Source: Nematopogon swammerdamellus (lineage: Eukaryota; Arthropoda; Insecta; Lepidoptera; Adelidae). Taken from it: 64,000 nucleotides of DNA. Where the stretch lies: positions 18,745,791 through 18,809,790 of the forward strand of contig OX336344.1 of NCBI GenBank assembly GCA_946902875.1, read 5' to 3'. Position 1 is the first letter of the stretch; every line of letters begins with the position of its first letter. The notes beneath the pieces are model-generated. The model did not search any database. It saw nothing but the letters and a program-made list of their open reading frames with translations, and was not told where the DNA came from. Positions 1-9,909 of this stretch are shown here, one piece after another. The translations under genes and the position numbers were made by a program.

Positions 1-95
1 GGTATGCACGTAAATTTTTTCGTCAGAAAAAAACTCATTGGTACACGCCGACCGGATTCGAACCGCGGACCTCTCGCATGAGAAGCCGAACTTAA
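1..95 (-). repeat. SINE family A, tRNA-like head fragment
   Basis: On the minus strand this reads as a tRNA-like head with a B box (GGTTCGAATCC type, plus-strand 52-62), followed by a run ending at the window edge. It matches the head of the fuller copies at 4085-4490 and 35350-35747. The plus-strand right end stops inside the anticodon-like region, so the A box is missing. It is a retroposon fragment, not a tRNA gene. Confidence 0.7.
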
Positions 96-399
96 CCTCG
101 TTATCTGCCTACCTCTCTCCCTGTATCATACATAAACAACTGCACTCGAGATGCCCAGGGGAAACAATGGACAGAGACTGCAAGGCCGGAAACTGGAGGA
201 CTGTCAGAATAACTCAATTTAAATGCAAAGAGCCGAGCCGCTCGGGAGTAGAAACGAGCAGGTTTTTTGGCAAAATCTCCAAAGCGGTCGGCGCACACTT
301 CAATACAATAAACAATAAACAATAAACATGAAGGTTGGCCAGACATAAATGAAATTTCGGAAGCGAAGTCCAAAATGGGGCCGAATATTCGTTCGTACC
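96..399. other. No recognised feature
   Basis: I see no gene or repeat that I can name. A short AATAAAC tandem run lies near 303-328. Confidence 0.4.
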
Positions 400-478
400 G
401 TGTGGGGCCGGTACTTAAAAAGAATAGCCCCACTGCATATCTCCCCGTGCATGTCGTAAAAGGCGACTAAGGGAAAAG
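400..478 (+). repeat. Interspersed repeat I (probable LINE fragment)
   Basis: The block around GTCGTAAAAGGCGACTAAGG recurs at 6318-6397 and 61363-61448, each time with a GCCCCA/CCCCA segment just before it. Such blocks are common in lepidopteran LINE-derived sequence. I could not assign the clade. Confidence 0.5.
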
Positions 479-639
479 GACAAGATGTCGCGCTAAAGGG
501 CGAAAGGGTAGCCACCTCTCACCTTGGCGCGGTCCTTCCACCTTGTCATGCAGCAGGTGGGTCTTTGTGCCTCACTTGCTGCTTGATAGTTATCTTGTCC
601 GTATACTGTGCTAAACGTGGTGGTCGGTGTTGTGCTTTA

Positions 640-1150
640 ACTTACCAGAGTACTTATGGGAGTGAAAGTTGGGTATGGCAGGCGAAGCATGAGAGCAGGC
701 TAAATGATGTCGAAATGAGCGCGTTGAGGTATGTGTGGAATAGGAGGAGTATGTGTGTCTGTAGAATGGATGATAGGAGACTAATGAAAGAAATCTATGG
801 AGCGAATGTTAGTGGAAGAGTCGGGAAGGGTCGCCCTAGACGCACGTACCTGGACCAGATCGGGCATGTGCTCGAAAAGGGTCAGGTGCGTAGTACCCGT
901 AACCGACGAGCATGTATGAAGAACATTATGAGAGTGGAAGAGGCGGCAAAAGTGTGTCAGGATCGTGGCGCGTGGGGGTTGGGTTGTTTGCGTGGGTTGG
1001 GTCCGTTGTCTTTGCCTGCCCCACTGGGAGGCAGGCAGGCGTGACGTTATGTATGTGTATGTATGTATGAACTTATAGCACAACACCGATTACTCTGCTT
1101 ACCCTGATTGTCGGGATACAAAAGCGTGAGTTATGTATGTATGTATATTC
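640..1150 (+). pseudogene. RTE-like LINE, degraded C-terminal RT fragment and 3' end
   Basis: One frame (codons from 565, useful match from about 640 to 1044) reads YGSESWVWQAKHESRLNDVE, then RLMKEIYGANVSGRVGKGRP and RRTYLDQIGHVLEKGQVRST. This is the layout seen downstream of the RT core in RTE-like LINEs (a YGSE-W block, then a GRPRR-tyrosine block). The RT catalytic core is absent, so the copy is 5' truncated. The 3' end at about 1078-1150 (CACAACACCGATTAC, GATTGTCGGGATAC, then GTATGTATGTAT) is repeated at 56035-56145, which marks it as the element's untranslated tail. The upstream methionine at 565 is not meaningful. Family placement is by pattern recognition only. Confidence 0.6.
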
Positions 1151-1194
1151 GTTGTATCTATTTAGATATCCTTTTTTTAATGTATATCAGCATG

Positions 1195-1440
1195 GGTAGC
1201 TGTGCCGAGGAACCAATGGTGCAGTCGACAGAGCCAAAATCACCTCTCCTCACGTAATCACGCTCAGAGCGACGCCATGCCAGCAGATTTGCGGACTGTT
1301 GCTAGGCTCTTCCAGGCTGTTAATACAACGCGACGTTTGAAGACACCTCGGTAAACACACTCGCAGAAAGTCCACACCCTAGCGGTGCGACAAAGAAATG
1401 ATTTTGTGAACCGATGAGTTCGAAAAGTATCTAAAATCAT
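1195..1440 (+). repeat. Interspersed repeat J, inverted partner at 4553-4848
   Basis: This block contains AAGTCCACACCCTAG, GTGCGACAAAGAAATGATTT and AACCGATGAGTTC. A reverse-complement relative lies at 4553-4848. The class is unknown; it may be LINE 3' UTR. Confidence 0.55.
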
Positions 1441-1473
1441 TATAATTGTTTGTCAATGCGACTTTGTTTAACT

Positions 1474-1495
1474 CCCCCCCCCCCCCCCCCCCCCC
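1474..1495. repeat. Poly(C) tract, 22 nt
   Basis: An uninterrupted run of about 22 C. Its length is likely polymorphic and prone to sequencing error. Confidence 0.9.
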
Positions 1496-1519
1496 TTATA
1501 TTGTACTTTTAACAGCCAC

Positions 1520-1660
1520 ATCAACACATATTTTGTAAAAATTTCCACCGACTACCTATTACCGTTCAAAAGATAAAGTAGCCCTTTAAATGTAGGACAG
1601 ACGGACGGACAGACGGCGCGTAGGCTTAGTAAGAGGGTCCCGTACGGAATCCTAAAAATT
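1520..1660 (-). repeat. Interspersed repeat E fragment
   Basis: Read on the minus strand it is the GGTTCCGTAC, then CCCT(C/A)TTACTAAGCC, then (CCGT/GTCT)n block shared with 24950-25280, 31270-31440, 50625-50870, 53746-53945 and 57655-58005. This is a very common lepidopteran repeat; the coding parent is not visible here. Confidence 0.65.
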
Positions 1661-2136
1661 ACAAACATAGAATATATATCGTATTTTCATTTCGAAAATA
1701 TTTCATTTCATTGTTGTCGAATTATATAAAATTTGCGTAGGTTCAAAATCTCCCCATTTATACGTATCTTGCATAAGCAAGCAATCAAGTCGTTGTATAG
1801 AGTGAAAATATTCCAAGCGAAATGAAAATTACCCGATTCTTATTCGTGGAGCGTCAACTTGCGATGTTATGATCCTCAATATCTTGCAATTACACGAAGC
1901 TCGACCTTCGCGAGTTTCAACAAAAATATTTCATAATTGAATCAGACGTCGCAGAGTCGTTTGTGAAGTTTTACCTGAAAAAAAGACACAGCCTCCGGGG
2001 ACGGGCGAGGGGAGATGGCGGCCCGAGGAATTTTATCTCTCCATATTTATTCAAGGTTGGAATCGGAGGTGCGTCAGTTTGTTTTAACAAAGGACCATGT
2101 TCTATTTTTATATCAAAGCCAAACTTTCAAGTTTTT
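1661..2136. other. No recognised feature
   Basis: AT-rich sequence with one GC-rich island near 1990-2025. I see no coding signal or repeat that I can name. Confidence 0.4.
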
Positions 2137-2470
2137 TATTGACGTGATGACGTCACGTCTTATATATTGATGAACACCGGCTGCACACACGAAAAAGTGC
2201 CACGTTCCATCTGAGCCTGTGTGTGCAAGCGAGAGCGCGTAACAAGCGATAGAGAGGCACAATCGGTATAGTCAAAGTTACCATGGAAACGTCTTAAGAA
2301 GTAAAACTATCAAGATCAGACAACAGAGTTTATTGATGGCCAGTCACAAAATGATTAATCTTTGTACTGGAAATATAATTACTGATCTTTGCTGTATGTA
2401 CTACGATTATTCCACGACATCACGTAAAACTATCGTCCGTAAACCGACTTTACAGACAACCAATTTTTTA
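2137..2470 (+). repeat. Interspersed repeat D (DNA-element-like), copy 1
   Basis: This block runs from TTGACGTGATGACGTCACG through TGTGTGTGCAAGCGAGAGCG to ACGTAAAACTATCGTCCG. It is the reverse complement of much of 39275-39891. Both copies hold a TAGTTTT-ACGTGATGATGTCA motif in opposed orientation near their ends, as a DNA transposon or MITE would. Some shared sequence lies outside those motifs, so the true termini are not settled. Confidence 0.55.
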
Positions 2471-2689
2471 GTAGTAAGTTTACATCGTTAATGCATATTA
2501 TATTTTTATATCATAATTTAAAAAATAATCTAATTTATCATCTACTTCTTTATCTTTTGTATTCCCGTACATCTGTCATATCATAATATATATAATATCT
2601 CTTTCCGGCACTCACCTAGTAGTTATCATACCCCCAAAGTTATTCTGTTAGAGAAAATGCCTAGAGGAATTAAGTGTTACCTTTTGCCC

Positions 2690-3088
2690 ATTTTTTTTTT
2701 TTTTTCTTTTATGGAAACTGATACGGTTGGCTACATCACCTACAACGTCCGTGATGTCAGCCCATAACACCGGGTGAACTAGGTGCCATGTCAGTGCTTC
2801 CCCCTTTGATCGTGCCGGCTACACTGAACTGGTCGGAAAACACAAACTATTTACATAGCCGTTTAGACCGACGTTTCACTCAGTGCGTTGGTATCAACCC
2901 GGGCGGGTTAAACCCTACCACCAAATAAGATTAGGAGGGAAGGGACCTACAGTTTTACGAGGAATCCGAACCTCGGTCAGCCTCCAACGGTCAGCGGTCA
3001 CCCATCCAAGTACTGACCTCACCCAGCGTTGCTTAACATTCAATAGCGACAGTTGAGTGTCTGCACCACTGAGCTATCGAGGCTGACT
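2690..3088 (-). repeat. SINE family B (tRNA/5S-like chimera), near full length
   Basis: On the minus strand the order is: tRNA-like A box (ATAGCTCAGTGG, plus-strand 3066-3077), a 5S-rRNA-like stretch (GTTAAGCAACGCTGGGTGAG, then GTCAGTACTTGGATGGGTGA; plus-strand 2994-3037), a tRNA-like B box (GGTTCGGATTCC, 2961-2972), a family-specific body and a poly(A) end (plus-strand T run near 2692-2705). The 5S-like part matches what I know of the internal promoter region of 5S rRNA. This is one of the two best-preserved copies. Confidence 0.75.
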
Positions 3089-3498
3089 AAGCCTTGATCG
3101 AGGCCCATATTTTATTTGAGTGCAATATATATATATACAATACAATACAATACTTTCCAATAGCTAAATTGATGAATTAACAACAGAAATAATTCAATGA
3201 CCGCAAAGAATTTAAGGTTAGAATAAAAGGTCTTACATTGAAACCATCTAATCATAATATTTTTAAAAGCTTACATTTCGGTTTCTTCTTCACGTAATTC
3301 TCTAGATCATTTAATATATTACATATCAAATATATTTTATGTCTTTCAAGTTGTATGTGGTCTCAAACAGGCACGTCTGCATAACCCGGATAAATAATAC
3401 TATTAAATTGAATTCGATTAGTTTTGCACTGAAGCTAACTTCTCGAAATATTTTTCTGTGATTTTGAATAACCACACAAGCTGTATCCACACAATTGA
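3089..3498. other. AT-rich, no recognised feature
   Basis: It holds a short ATATAT/ACAATACAAT simple repeat near 3126-3150 and nothing else that I can support. Confidence 0.4.
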
Positions 3499-3506
3499 GG
3501 TAAGCA

Positions 3507-3836
3507 TAGGGCTGCCATCCGTCCGGGTTTCCCCGGATTTGTCCTCATTTTGAAGGCGTCCGGGGGCGTCCGAGGGGACTTTTTAAAGTATTCCGGGTTA
3601 CACAAAATTCAAAAATTCCGGCCGCTGCTTAACTCTATGATAGACGCTGAACGTCGAGCCATAGCTTGAAGACGACCGTGAGTAATGCCGTTAAATATTT
3701 AATTTTGTCAAACAGTTTAAAATAAAATAATTGTCATGTCATAATAAGAAAAAAGCAATGTCCGGGTTTTTATATGAAAATCCGGGGTTTTACTTCTTTT
3801 TGTCCTAGTTTAATGATTTTAGAGATGGCAGCCTTA
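3507..3836. mobile_element. hAT-like MITE with 8-bp target duplication
   Basis: The ends are inverted repeats: TAGGGCTGCCATC at the left, and a right end whose reverse complement is TAAGGCTGCCATC. GGTAAGCA flanks both sides as a direct repeat (3499-3506 and 3837-3844). An 8-bp duplication is diagnostic of the hAT superfamily among elements of this form. The 330-bp interior contains several CCGG-rich 'TCCGGG' motifs and no transposase. Confidence 0.8.
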
Positions 3837-3959
3837 GGTAAGCAGGGTGTTTTGCTGCAAGAGCTCGAGTAAATTTCTGCACAACACCGATCACAATGTT
3901 TAGCACAGTATTAAGACATGATAACTTATTAAGCATCAAGTCAGCACGCACAGCCACAC

Positions 3960-4080
3960 GGAGAGCGTTAGGTACTGTATGTCAGTGTAGCCGGCACGAC
4001 CGAAGGGAAGCACTGACATTACCAAAGTGTTATGGGCTGACATCACGGATTTTGTAGGTGATTTAGCCTCTTTCGGACCA
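3960..4080 (+). repeat. SINE family B, 3' body fragment
   Basis: It carries GTGTAGCCGGCACGACCGAA, GAAGCACTGACAT and GGGCTGACATCACGGAT, which are the body and tail motifs of family B. The head is missing. It abuts the head of the family A SINE that follows. Confidence 0.7.
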
Positions 4081-4084
4081 CTTG

Positions 4085-4490
4085 CAGCGGGTGGCCGAGT
4101 GGTTTGAGCATCGGCTTCTCATGCGGGAGGTCCGACGTTCGAATCCGGTCGGCGTGTACCAATGAGTTTTTTGTGACGAAAAAATTTACGTGCATACCTA
4201 CACCTGCTGCTTCACCGTTCGGAACCGGTGTAAAACTGTAGGTCCCTTCCCTTGCCCCTTACTAGGTGGTAGGCTCAAATTGTAGCCGACTGGGTTGGTA
4301 CCACCGTACTGGATGTAAGATGGCCGCATAGCAACCTCGGTTGTGTTCTCCTCTAGTCCAGCATAGCCAACAATCCAGGGAAGTCTCCGGTATGGCACCT
4401 ACCTTCTCGGAGGTGATATTGGCTAGTCAGAGCATGTGCTTTGGCCCCTCTGAGTCAGCCACCCATACCGGATTACATAAAAAAAATACT
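4085..4490 (+). repeat. SINE family A, full-length copy
   Basis: The tRNA-like head has an A box (TGGCCGAGTGGTTTGAGC) and a B box (CGTTCGAATCC). The body follows, then ATAAAAAAAA at the 3' end. The same body is found inverted at 35350-35747 and truncated at 60003-60122. The pol III boxes are internal, as expected for a SINE. The body shares TGTAGGTCCCTTCCCTT with family B, so the two families have exchanged parts or share an ancestor. Confidence 0.75.
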
Positions 4491-4552
4491 TCCCAAAACG
4501 TCGACTTCCCAAAACGTCCACTTCCGAAAACGTGTCAGTTTCCATAAAACAA

Positions 4553-4848
4553 ATCCAATGATTTTAGCGAGGATTTTAGATACTTTTAGAACTCATCGGT
4601 TCTCAAAAATCGTTTCTTTGTCGCACCACTAGGTGTGGAACTGTCTTTCGGCGAGTGTGGTAACCGAATCTGGGTGTCTTCAAAGGTCGTATTATCGGGC
4701 TAGAACAGCCTAGCAACAGTCAGCAAATCTGGTATATAGATTTGCTGACTGCAGCAAGGCTGGCAATATGGCGCGTCTCTGAGCGTCTTTTCGTGAGGAG
4801 AGGTGTTTTGGTTCTGGTGGAAGGTCCAATTTTGAACCTGCTTTTGAA
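4553..4848 (-). repeat. Interspersed repeat J, inverted copy
   Basis: Reverse-complement relative of 1195-1440 (shared: AACTCATCGGTTCTC, TTTCTTTGTCGCACCACTAG, GCGTCTCTGAGCGTC). A local duplicated AGTCAGCAAATCTG / AGATTTGCTGACTG pair at about 4717-4750 forms a small hairpin. Confidence 0.55.
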
Positions 4849-5275
4849 ACATATACATATACATAGATAGATCATATCTGCAAAATTATGAAATGTTAAA
4901 TTTAATCAAAAAATGTCTGCTCACATTGACAACTGAAATGCCAAAATCTTTTCAATGATTAATTTTAATGACTTCCGATCAAATTTAACTTCAGAAATGA
5001 AAAGCTTAAGTTCAACTAAGTCTTAAACTTCTTCAACAAATTTTGATTTGAATTTATTATCAATTAAGGTCATGTCTAACTTGAAAGGAATCGAATAGTG
5101 GCAAGAAGTTTACCTTTTATATAAGTTAAACTTTTCGGAATATTTAAGTAGGTAAATGCGAAATCTGAAACACGTACAACATACAAACGAACTTCAAGTA
5201 TTAATTTGTTATTTTTGTTACAATCTTGTTTGTTTTGTTTTTTATACAAGTATGTATTTATTTTCATCAACCCTA
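4849..5275. other. AT-rich, no recognised feature
   Basis: I see nothing beyond low-complexity AT-rich sequence. Confidence 0.4.
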
Positions 5276-5305
5276 CTAACAAGAACGTAAGAAAACGTAT
5301 TACGT

Positions 5306-5342
5306 TTCGAGGAAAAAATAACAATATTATTTTTTCCTCGAA
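5306..5342. repeat. Perfect hairpin, 16-bp arms
   Basis: The arms TTCGAGGAAAAAATAA and TTATTTTTTCCTCGAA are exact reverse complements around a 5-nt loop. Looser complementarity (AACGTATTACG / CGTTATACGTT) extends it outward to about 5280-5362, as in a small fold-back MITE. Confidence 0.8.
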
Positions 5343-5375
5343 GGTTATACGTTATACGTTCTTCGTCTGCGGACA

Positions 5376-5712
5376 TTTTTTTATGGAAACTGACACGGTT
5401 GGTTACATCACCTACAACATCCGTGATGTCAGCCCATAACACCGGGTGAACTAGGTGCCATGTCAGTGCTCCCCTTCATTTCATGTCCGCTTCACTGCGA
5501 ACAACTCGTACTTACATAGGCGTTTCGACCGACGTTTCATTCAGTGCGGTGGTATAAACCCGGGCGGGATAAACCCTACCACGTAGTAAGGTAAGAAGGG
5601 AAGGGACGTACAGTTTTACGTGGAATCCGAACCACGGTCAGCCTCCAACGGTCGAGCGGTCACTCATCCAAGTACTGACCGCGCTCAGGGTTGCTTAACA
5701 ACAGTAAGTGCA
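5376..5712 (-). repeat. SINE family B, lacking the A-box end
   Basis: A T run is followed by the inverted family B body and B box. The 5S-like part (plus strand GCGGTCACTCATCCAAGTAC, then GACCGCGCTCAGGGTTGCTT) is retained. The copy stops just beyond it, so the tRNA-like A box is lost. Confidence 0.7.
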
Positions 5713-6060
5713 CCTATGTAAACACAAACTATATAGCTTTGTGCCTTGTACAAAGCTCTCAAGCTACGTAATGCATTTTGTGTTTGCTGCTCTCATAGTT
5801 AAAATTGTCCTGAAAACAATCACCTACTCTGCTCCGAAATAACTAACCTAGTTTACCTTTTGGACCGGGGCGGGACGGAAACCCCTTTGAAAGCCCAGCG
5901 ACCGGACCATGTCGGGACGTAGTAAAGTATACAGGGCCGTCCCAGTTCGAACATATTTGCATACCACCACGGGATTCCTCGTTGAATGAGCTGCAAAAAA
6001 AGCCCAGTAGCATTTTTTCCGCTTCGCATTTTTCGTGATAATCAAGTTTTCGTGACTTAG
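5713..6060. other. Unassigned, with a mariner-like terminal fragment
   Basis: Around 5928-6060, TATACAGGGCCGTCCCAG, CATACCACCACGGGATTCCTC and AGCTGCAAAAAAAGCC resemble the fragment at 31199-31270, which starts TACAGGGTGTCCC. This suggests a decayed end of a CAGGGTGTCC-type DNA transposon. The rest is unassigned. Confidence 0.45.
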
Positions 6061-6112
6061 GAAAGCGTAGTAAAAACCATGTCCTAAATCGGAAACTGAG
6101 CTTTTAAATTTT

Positions 6113-6320
6113 TTTTATAGAAAGCGCGACATTAGGCGCCTTGCCACCCATAACGTGTCTAACGACGCGCATGAACATTCGGTCGTACGAGGGGGTTGCG
6201 AATGCCATGCCTGACAGGTGCCTATTCACGCCTCTCTTGAAGGACCCGAGACTATACTTGGGGGGAAATATGTGGGCAGGGAGAGCGTTCCAGAGTTCAC
6301 CAGCTCTGAGGAGGACCCGT
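6113..6320 (-). repeat. LINE 3' tail, family G
   Basis: On the minus strand it shows GGGCACCTGTCAGGC-type sequence, then GGCATGGCATTCGCAACCCC, then a CCGAATGT block, ending in a CGCTTTC-T-run. The same tail is found at 7993-8160, 23540-23720, 31735-31890, 43230-43497, 50165-50270 and inside the LTR element at 18610-18724. Confidence 0.65.
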
Positions 6321-6444
6321 GTGGGGTCGGTCGGTACTTAAAAAAAATATCCCCAATGGGGAGAGACCCCATGCATGTCGTAAAAGGCGACTAAGGGATA
6401 GCAACATTCGACTGTCTGCACCACTGAGCTATCGAGGCTGACTA
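6318..6444. repeat. Repeat I fragment joined to a SINE B head fragment
   Basis: Repeat I (GTCGTAAAAGGCGACTAAGG) runs to about 6397. It is followed by GACTGTCTGCACCACTGAGC and the TATCGAGGCTGACTA end of SINE B on the minus strand. Confidence 0.55.
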
Positions 6445-6464
6445 TGACTATTCGTCGTGCGGTG

Positions 6465-6735
6465 CGCCACCTGAAAGACTTCCTGGCTCCTTTAGCTCCT
6501 TTCGGCAGACTTCGGCTCGAAGGAAAGTGTGGTATGAGTGATGTTTTGGTGGTTTAAGTGTGGTACGAGTGATGTTTGGTATGAGTGATGTTTTGGTGTC
6601 TTCTCTATATTAACCCTAACCTAATGTTGAGGTGGTGCATGTCGTTTTTGTTACGTTTCGTTTCGAGCCGAGTGTTCACGAAAGGAGTCAAAGGAGCCAA
6701 GGAAGGAGCCAGGAAGTCTATCAGGTGTCAAACCC
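6465..6735 (+). repeat. Interspersed repeat F, copy 1
   Basis: Marked by CGCCACCTGAAAGA, TTCGGCTCGAAGGAA, GGTATGAGTGATGTTTTGGT and GTTACGTTTCGTTTCGAGCC. Relatives lie at 49640-49870 and, inverted, at about 36985-37150 inside the palindrome-rich transposon. Confidence 0.55.
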
Positions 6736-7198
6736 ATTCGTCGTGTATCTACTTGCAGAAAACGTTCAGGCTACGTTTTCAAAATATCTTTCTCATCATT
6801 TCAAGACTTTCAACTTTTTGTTCGTTTTCTCAAATATGAGATCGTTTTAAAAATTCATTTGATGTGCTAAAGAAATAAGGCTACTTTCACATTCGTCGAC
6901 AGTCGACCACTCAAGGCCGAAACTACTCCGCTAAAGTGAGGTTCGGCAAAGGTGAAGTTTTAATAATGTTAATCCGGCTTAGGGCACTTCACTCAAAGGG
7001 AAAGTGGAGTTTAGAAGTGCGTAATAAATATGAGATCCGACGAACGAATCTAAAAGTGGATATATTATCTATTCTCGGTACTTGTCAAAGGACGCATGCT
7101 TGTATTTGCGCGTACCAGAATATTAACTGCCTGCCTTTCTGAAACGTTTCGGAGATTATATATATACATAGGAAAAATAGGGCTTATAGCTTTTAATG
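6736..7198. other. No recognised feature
   Basis: The short open frames here (for example 6936-7142) have no recognisable domain and no codon signal that I can see. Confidence 0.4.
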
Positions 7199-7522
7199 CC
7201 TTTTTTATGGAAACTGACACGTTTGGCTTCATCACATTCGTGATGTCAGCCTATAACACCTTGGTGAACTAGGTGCTATGTGAATTGTCAGTGCTTGCCT
7301 TCGGTTTTGCCGGCTACACTGAAATGCACTGAAAACACGAACTATTTAAATAGCCGTTTCAACCGGTAAGAAAGGAAGGGACCTACAGTTTTACGTGGAA
7401 TCCGAACCACCTTCAGCCCCCAACGGTCGAACGGTCACCCATTCATCCACTGACCGCGCCCAGGTGTGCTTATGATCCGACCGACAGTCGACCGATCGCA
7501 CCACTGATAGCTCGACGCTGAC
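7199..7522 (-). repeat. SINE family B, diverged copy with altered 5S-like part
   Basis: A T-run tail, body and B box are present. The head ends in GATAGCTCGACGCTGAC on the plus strand. The 5S-like part is shortened and diverged (CACCCATTCATCCACTGACC, then GCGCCCAGGTGTGCTTATGA), matching the variant at 62063-62460. Confidence 0.7.
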
Positions 7523-7992
7523 AAAAGCCTACATAAATAGATGCTGGTGCCTGCCAAACCGGCATTGTTATGGGTTCGGTAAGAAGTAGGTATGAGCACT
7601 AGCTGTGTATAATATTTTTTTATTATTTTCTTTTTCGATTCTAATCACAAATAAGTAGTTACCTACCTTTTACGGGCTATGTTATATGGCTTGATTAGTT
7701 CGGTCTAGTCCCAAAGAATTAATTAGTTCTCGAGGTAACATAGAAAGTTCCCCGAGACCTTAAATTAGGTCTCGACACCATTAACGGCACCTTTCCTTAC
7801 GCCGCGACCCACTGCCTAATGGAATGCGACCTCGACGACGCGTGCGACTCGATAGCCGTACTAAAATGTCTCTGTACGAGCCGCAGATGGTTATCGCTCT
7901 AATGCCTTACCTTAGATAGAGGGATGATTGCACTGCACGTAGGAAGAAGTGAAATGGTTTGAAATATTTTTAATCTGTATTTATATATTTAT
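7523..7992. other. No recognised feature
   Basis: No gene or named repeat seen. Confidence 0.4.
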
Positions 7993-8160
7993 TTTATTGA
8001 AAGCGCAACATATGGCGCCTAGCCACCCATAAGGGCACATTCGATAGGGGGACATTCGATCGAATGCGGGGTTTACAAATGCCATACCAGCCTGGCAAGT
8101 GCCTATTCACGCACTGAAGGAAGGAGACGAACCCGAGACTGTACTTGGGGAAAAAATATA
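7993..8160 (-). repeat. LINE 3' tail, family G
   Basis: Inverted tail with AAAGCGCAACATATGGCGCC, CACCCATAAG and the GCCATACCAGCCTGGCAAGT block, as at 6113-6320. Confidence 0.6.
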
Positions 8161-9020
8161 TGGGTAAAATAAATCTATTTGCAAAAACATTACTTTTAAT
8201 TTGTCACTACCATCTTTACCAGTCAGGTATTACTTCATTGAGAATAAACAACTTTAGGAACGATCCAAATTTAGATAAATCCGGTTTAGACCGGCAAAGT
8301 TCAATTTGTTGTAAAAATAGTAGGTGCTATTGCAAGTCGTCCTACTGGTCGCACTATCGCGCTCCGCGCGCGTTTTCAGAAGCAATACCTTAACTACCAC
8401 GAATACTACTCTAACGGCCAATGTCGGCAATATAATATATTGCGTAGAAGGTGACAGTCCATAGATCTTACTACTACCATTCCCTCGGGTTTTTTCTTCC
8501 GTGCTTAGTTCGCGTGCTGGTAAGAACGTTTAGTGGGAACAGTCAATGTTACTAGGTGGGCAATAATTAAACATTTCCGAATACTTTTTTTTATTATTGT
8601 CCAGTCTGAGATTGGAGAAAAATTTGAGCCTATGCCAAAACTTAGGTCTATAATAAAATTAGTGATCTACATAGATTATACGATTATAAGATCAACATAC
8701 ATACAGCATTTGAATGTTTGTCCGGGTCCGTGCTCCAGCTAGATTTTCCACCTGGGTGAAGCATGGTATACTTACAGGTTTTCATGATAAAGTTAACTTG
8801 AAAATACTAAATTACAGAAACAAAAGTCAAACAAGAGCATTCTTGGACTTTTTAAGGAAAAGTAAACTACATTTGGTATTTATAGTAAAGAAAATTGCGC
8901 CGAGAGACGAATATATATTTTGATAGAATGTATATTTTCCGAACCATTGAAAATAATTTGTTTATTGATCATTAATATGGCAGTAAAACTGCACACGAAG
9001 TTGGGTCTGGGTCCGTGCAG
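8161..9020. other. No recognised feature
   Basis: Mostly AT-rich. Short open frames at 8145-8393 and 8533-8923 have no recognisable domain. Confidence 0.4.
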
Positions 9021-9022
9021 TG

Positions 9023-9233
9023 CCCGCGGCTCCGCCCGCTCTCATATTTAACTTCACTGCTAACCTCATAAGCCATTTAGCGTGATAGTAAGTAGCCTAT
9101 AGTTGATGGGAAGAATCAAGCTATCCGTAGAATTTTGTTTTATTGAAATCGGTTCAGTGGTTCTCGAGTTATAAGCGGACAGACAGACACTCAGACAGAA
9201 AGCAGACGTTGGATTTTATTATAGGTAAGGATT
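9023..9233 (-). mobile_element. Lep1-like Helitron fragment
   Basis: GCCCGCGGCTCCGCCCGCT near the left and GAAATCGGTTCAGTGGTT plus a GGACAGACAGACACTCAGAC run follow the layout of lepidopteran Helitron-like repeats. The CTAG end is not preserved, and its body differs from the family at 25735, 33193, 51163 and 62758. Confidence 0.5.
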
Positions 9234-9620
9234 ATGTCCATGCTCCAACTGATAATATTATTGTACAGTCCATGACTTTATTCGCCAATTCCTTATTCGC
9301 CAACTCCTGATTTGCCTATTCCTTACTGACCTACAGCTGTATAGTTACAATACAACCAATAAGTTCTATCAGGTTCGATCACGCCCACGAAGAAGAACCG
9401 GTAAAAAACTTCGCTGTTTTTTTTATACATTAATATTACAAGTATTTTAGTGACTAGCCACATAATAACATCGCCCACAGTCTATCGAAAACACAGCTTG
9501 AGAGAGCAAGATTAAACATTTTACTGAAAGTTCTGACTTCAAATAATTATTGATTGTATGTATATACATATATAGGTACCTATATCAGGTGTGAAGAGCC
9601 TTTGTCAAATTTTAATCAAG
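9234..9620 (+). repeat. Interspersed repeat L, copy 1
   Basis: CACGAAGAAGAACCGGTAA, TATCGAAAACACAGCTTGAG and GTGTGAAGAGCCTTTGTCAA are shared in order with 56870-57170. The class is unknown. A small ATTCGCCAA-type imperfect tandem lies at 9279-9335. Confidence 0.5.
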
Positions 9621-9687
9621 ATTTAAGATTAATCAATATTATTAATTAATCTTAAATCACCTATCATACAATGTAACATGTACCCAT

Positions 9688-9777
9688 GTCCCTTCTTACC
9701 TTACTAGGTGGTAGGGTTTATCCCGGCCGGGATGGTACCACCGCACTGAGCGAAACGTCGTCGGTCGAAACTGTACG
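9688..9777 (+). repeat. SINE family B, body fragment
   Basis: Contains CTTACTAGGTGGTAGGGTTT, GGTACCACCGCACTGA and GGTCGAAAC, the middle of family B. Confidence 0.6.
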
Positions 9778-9909
9778 GGTATAAAAGAACATAACTGGAC
9801 GCAGCTCAACCTACATTTGAGCTATCTTATTACAAAACCGCACATTGTGCTTTCAGCGCTTTGATAATGCATCAAGCGAAAAATCCGTTCAACAGAGCTA
9901 AATCCAACC

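Noticed and set aside
2994..3037. 5S rRNA gene
   Set aside because: Only about 45 bp resembles 5S rRNA, and it lies inside a repeated SINE head.
4085..4160. tRNA gene
   Set aside because: A and B boxes are present but the sequence continues into a repeated SINE body with an A-rich end, and the same head occurs in several copies.
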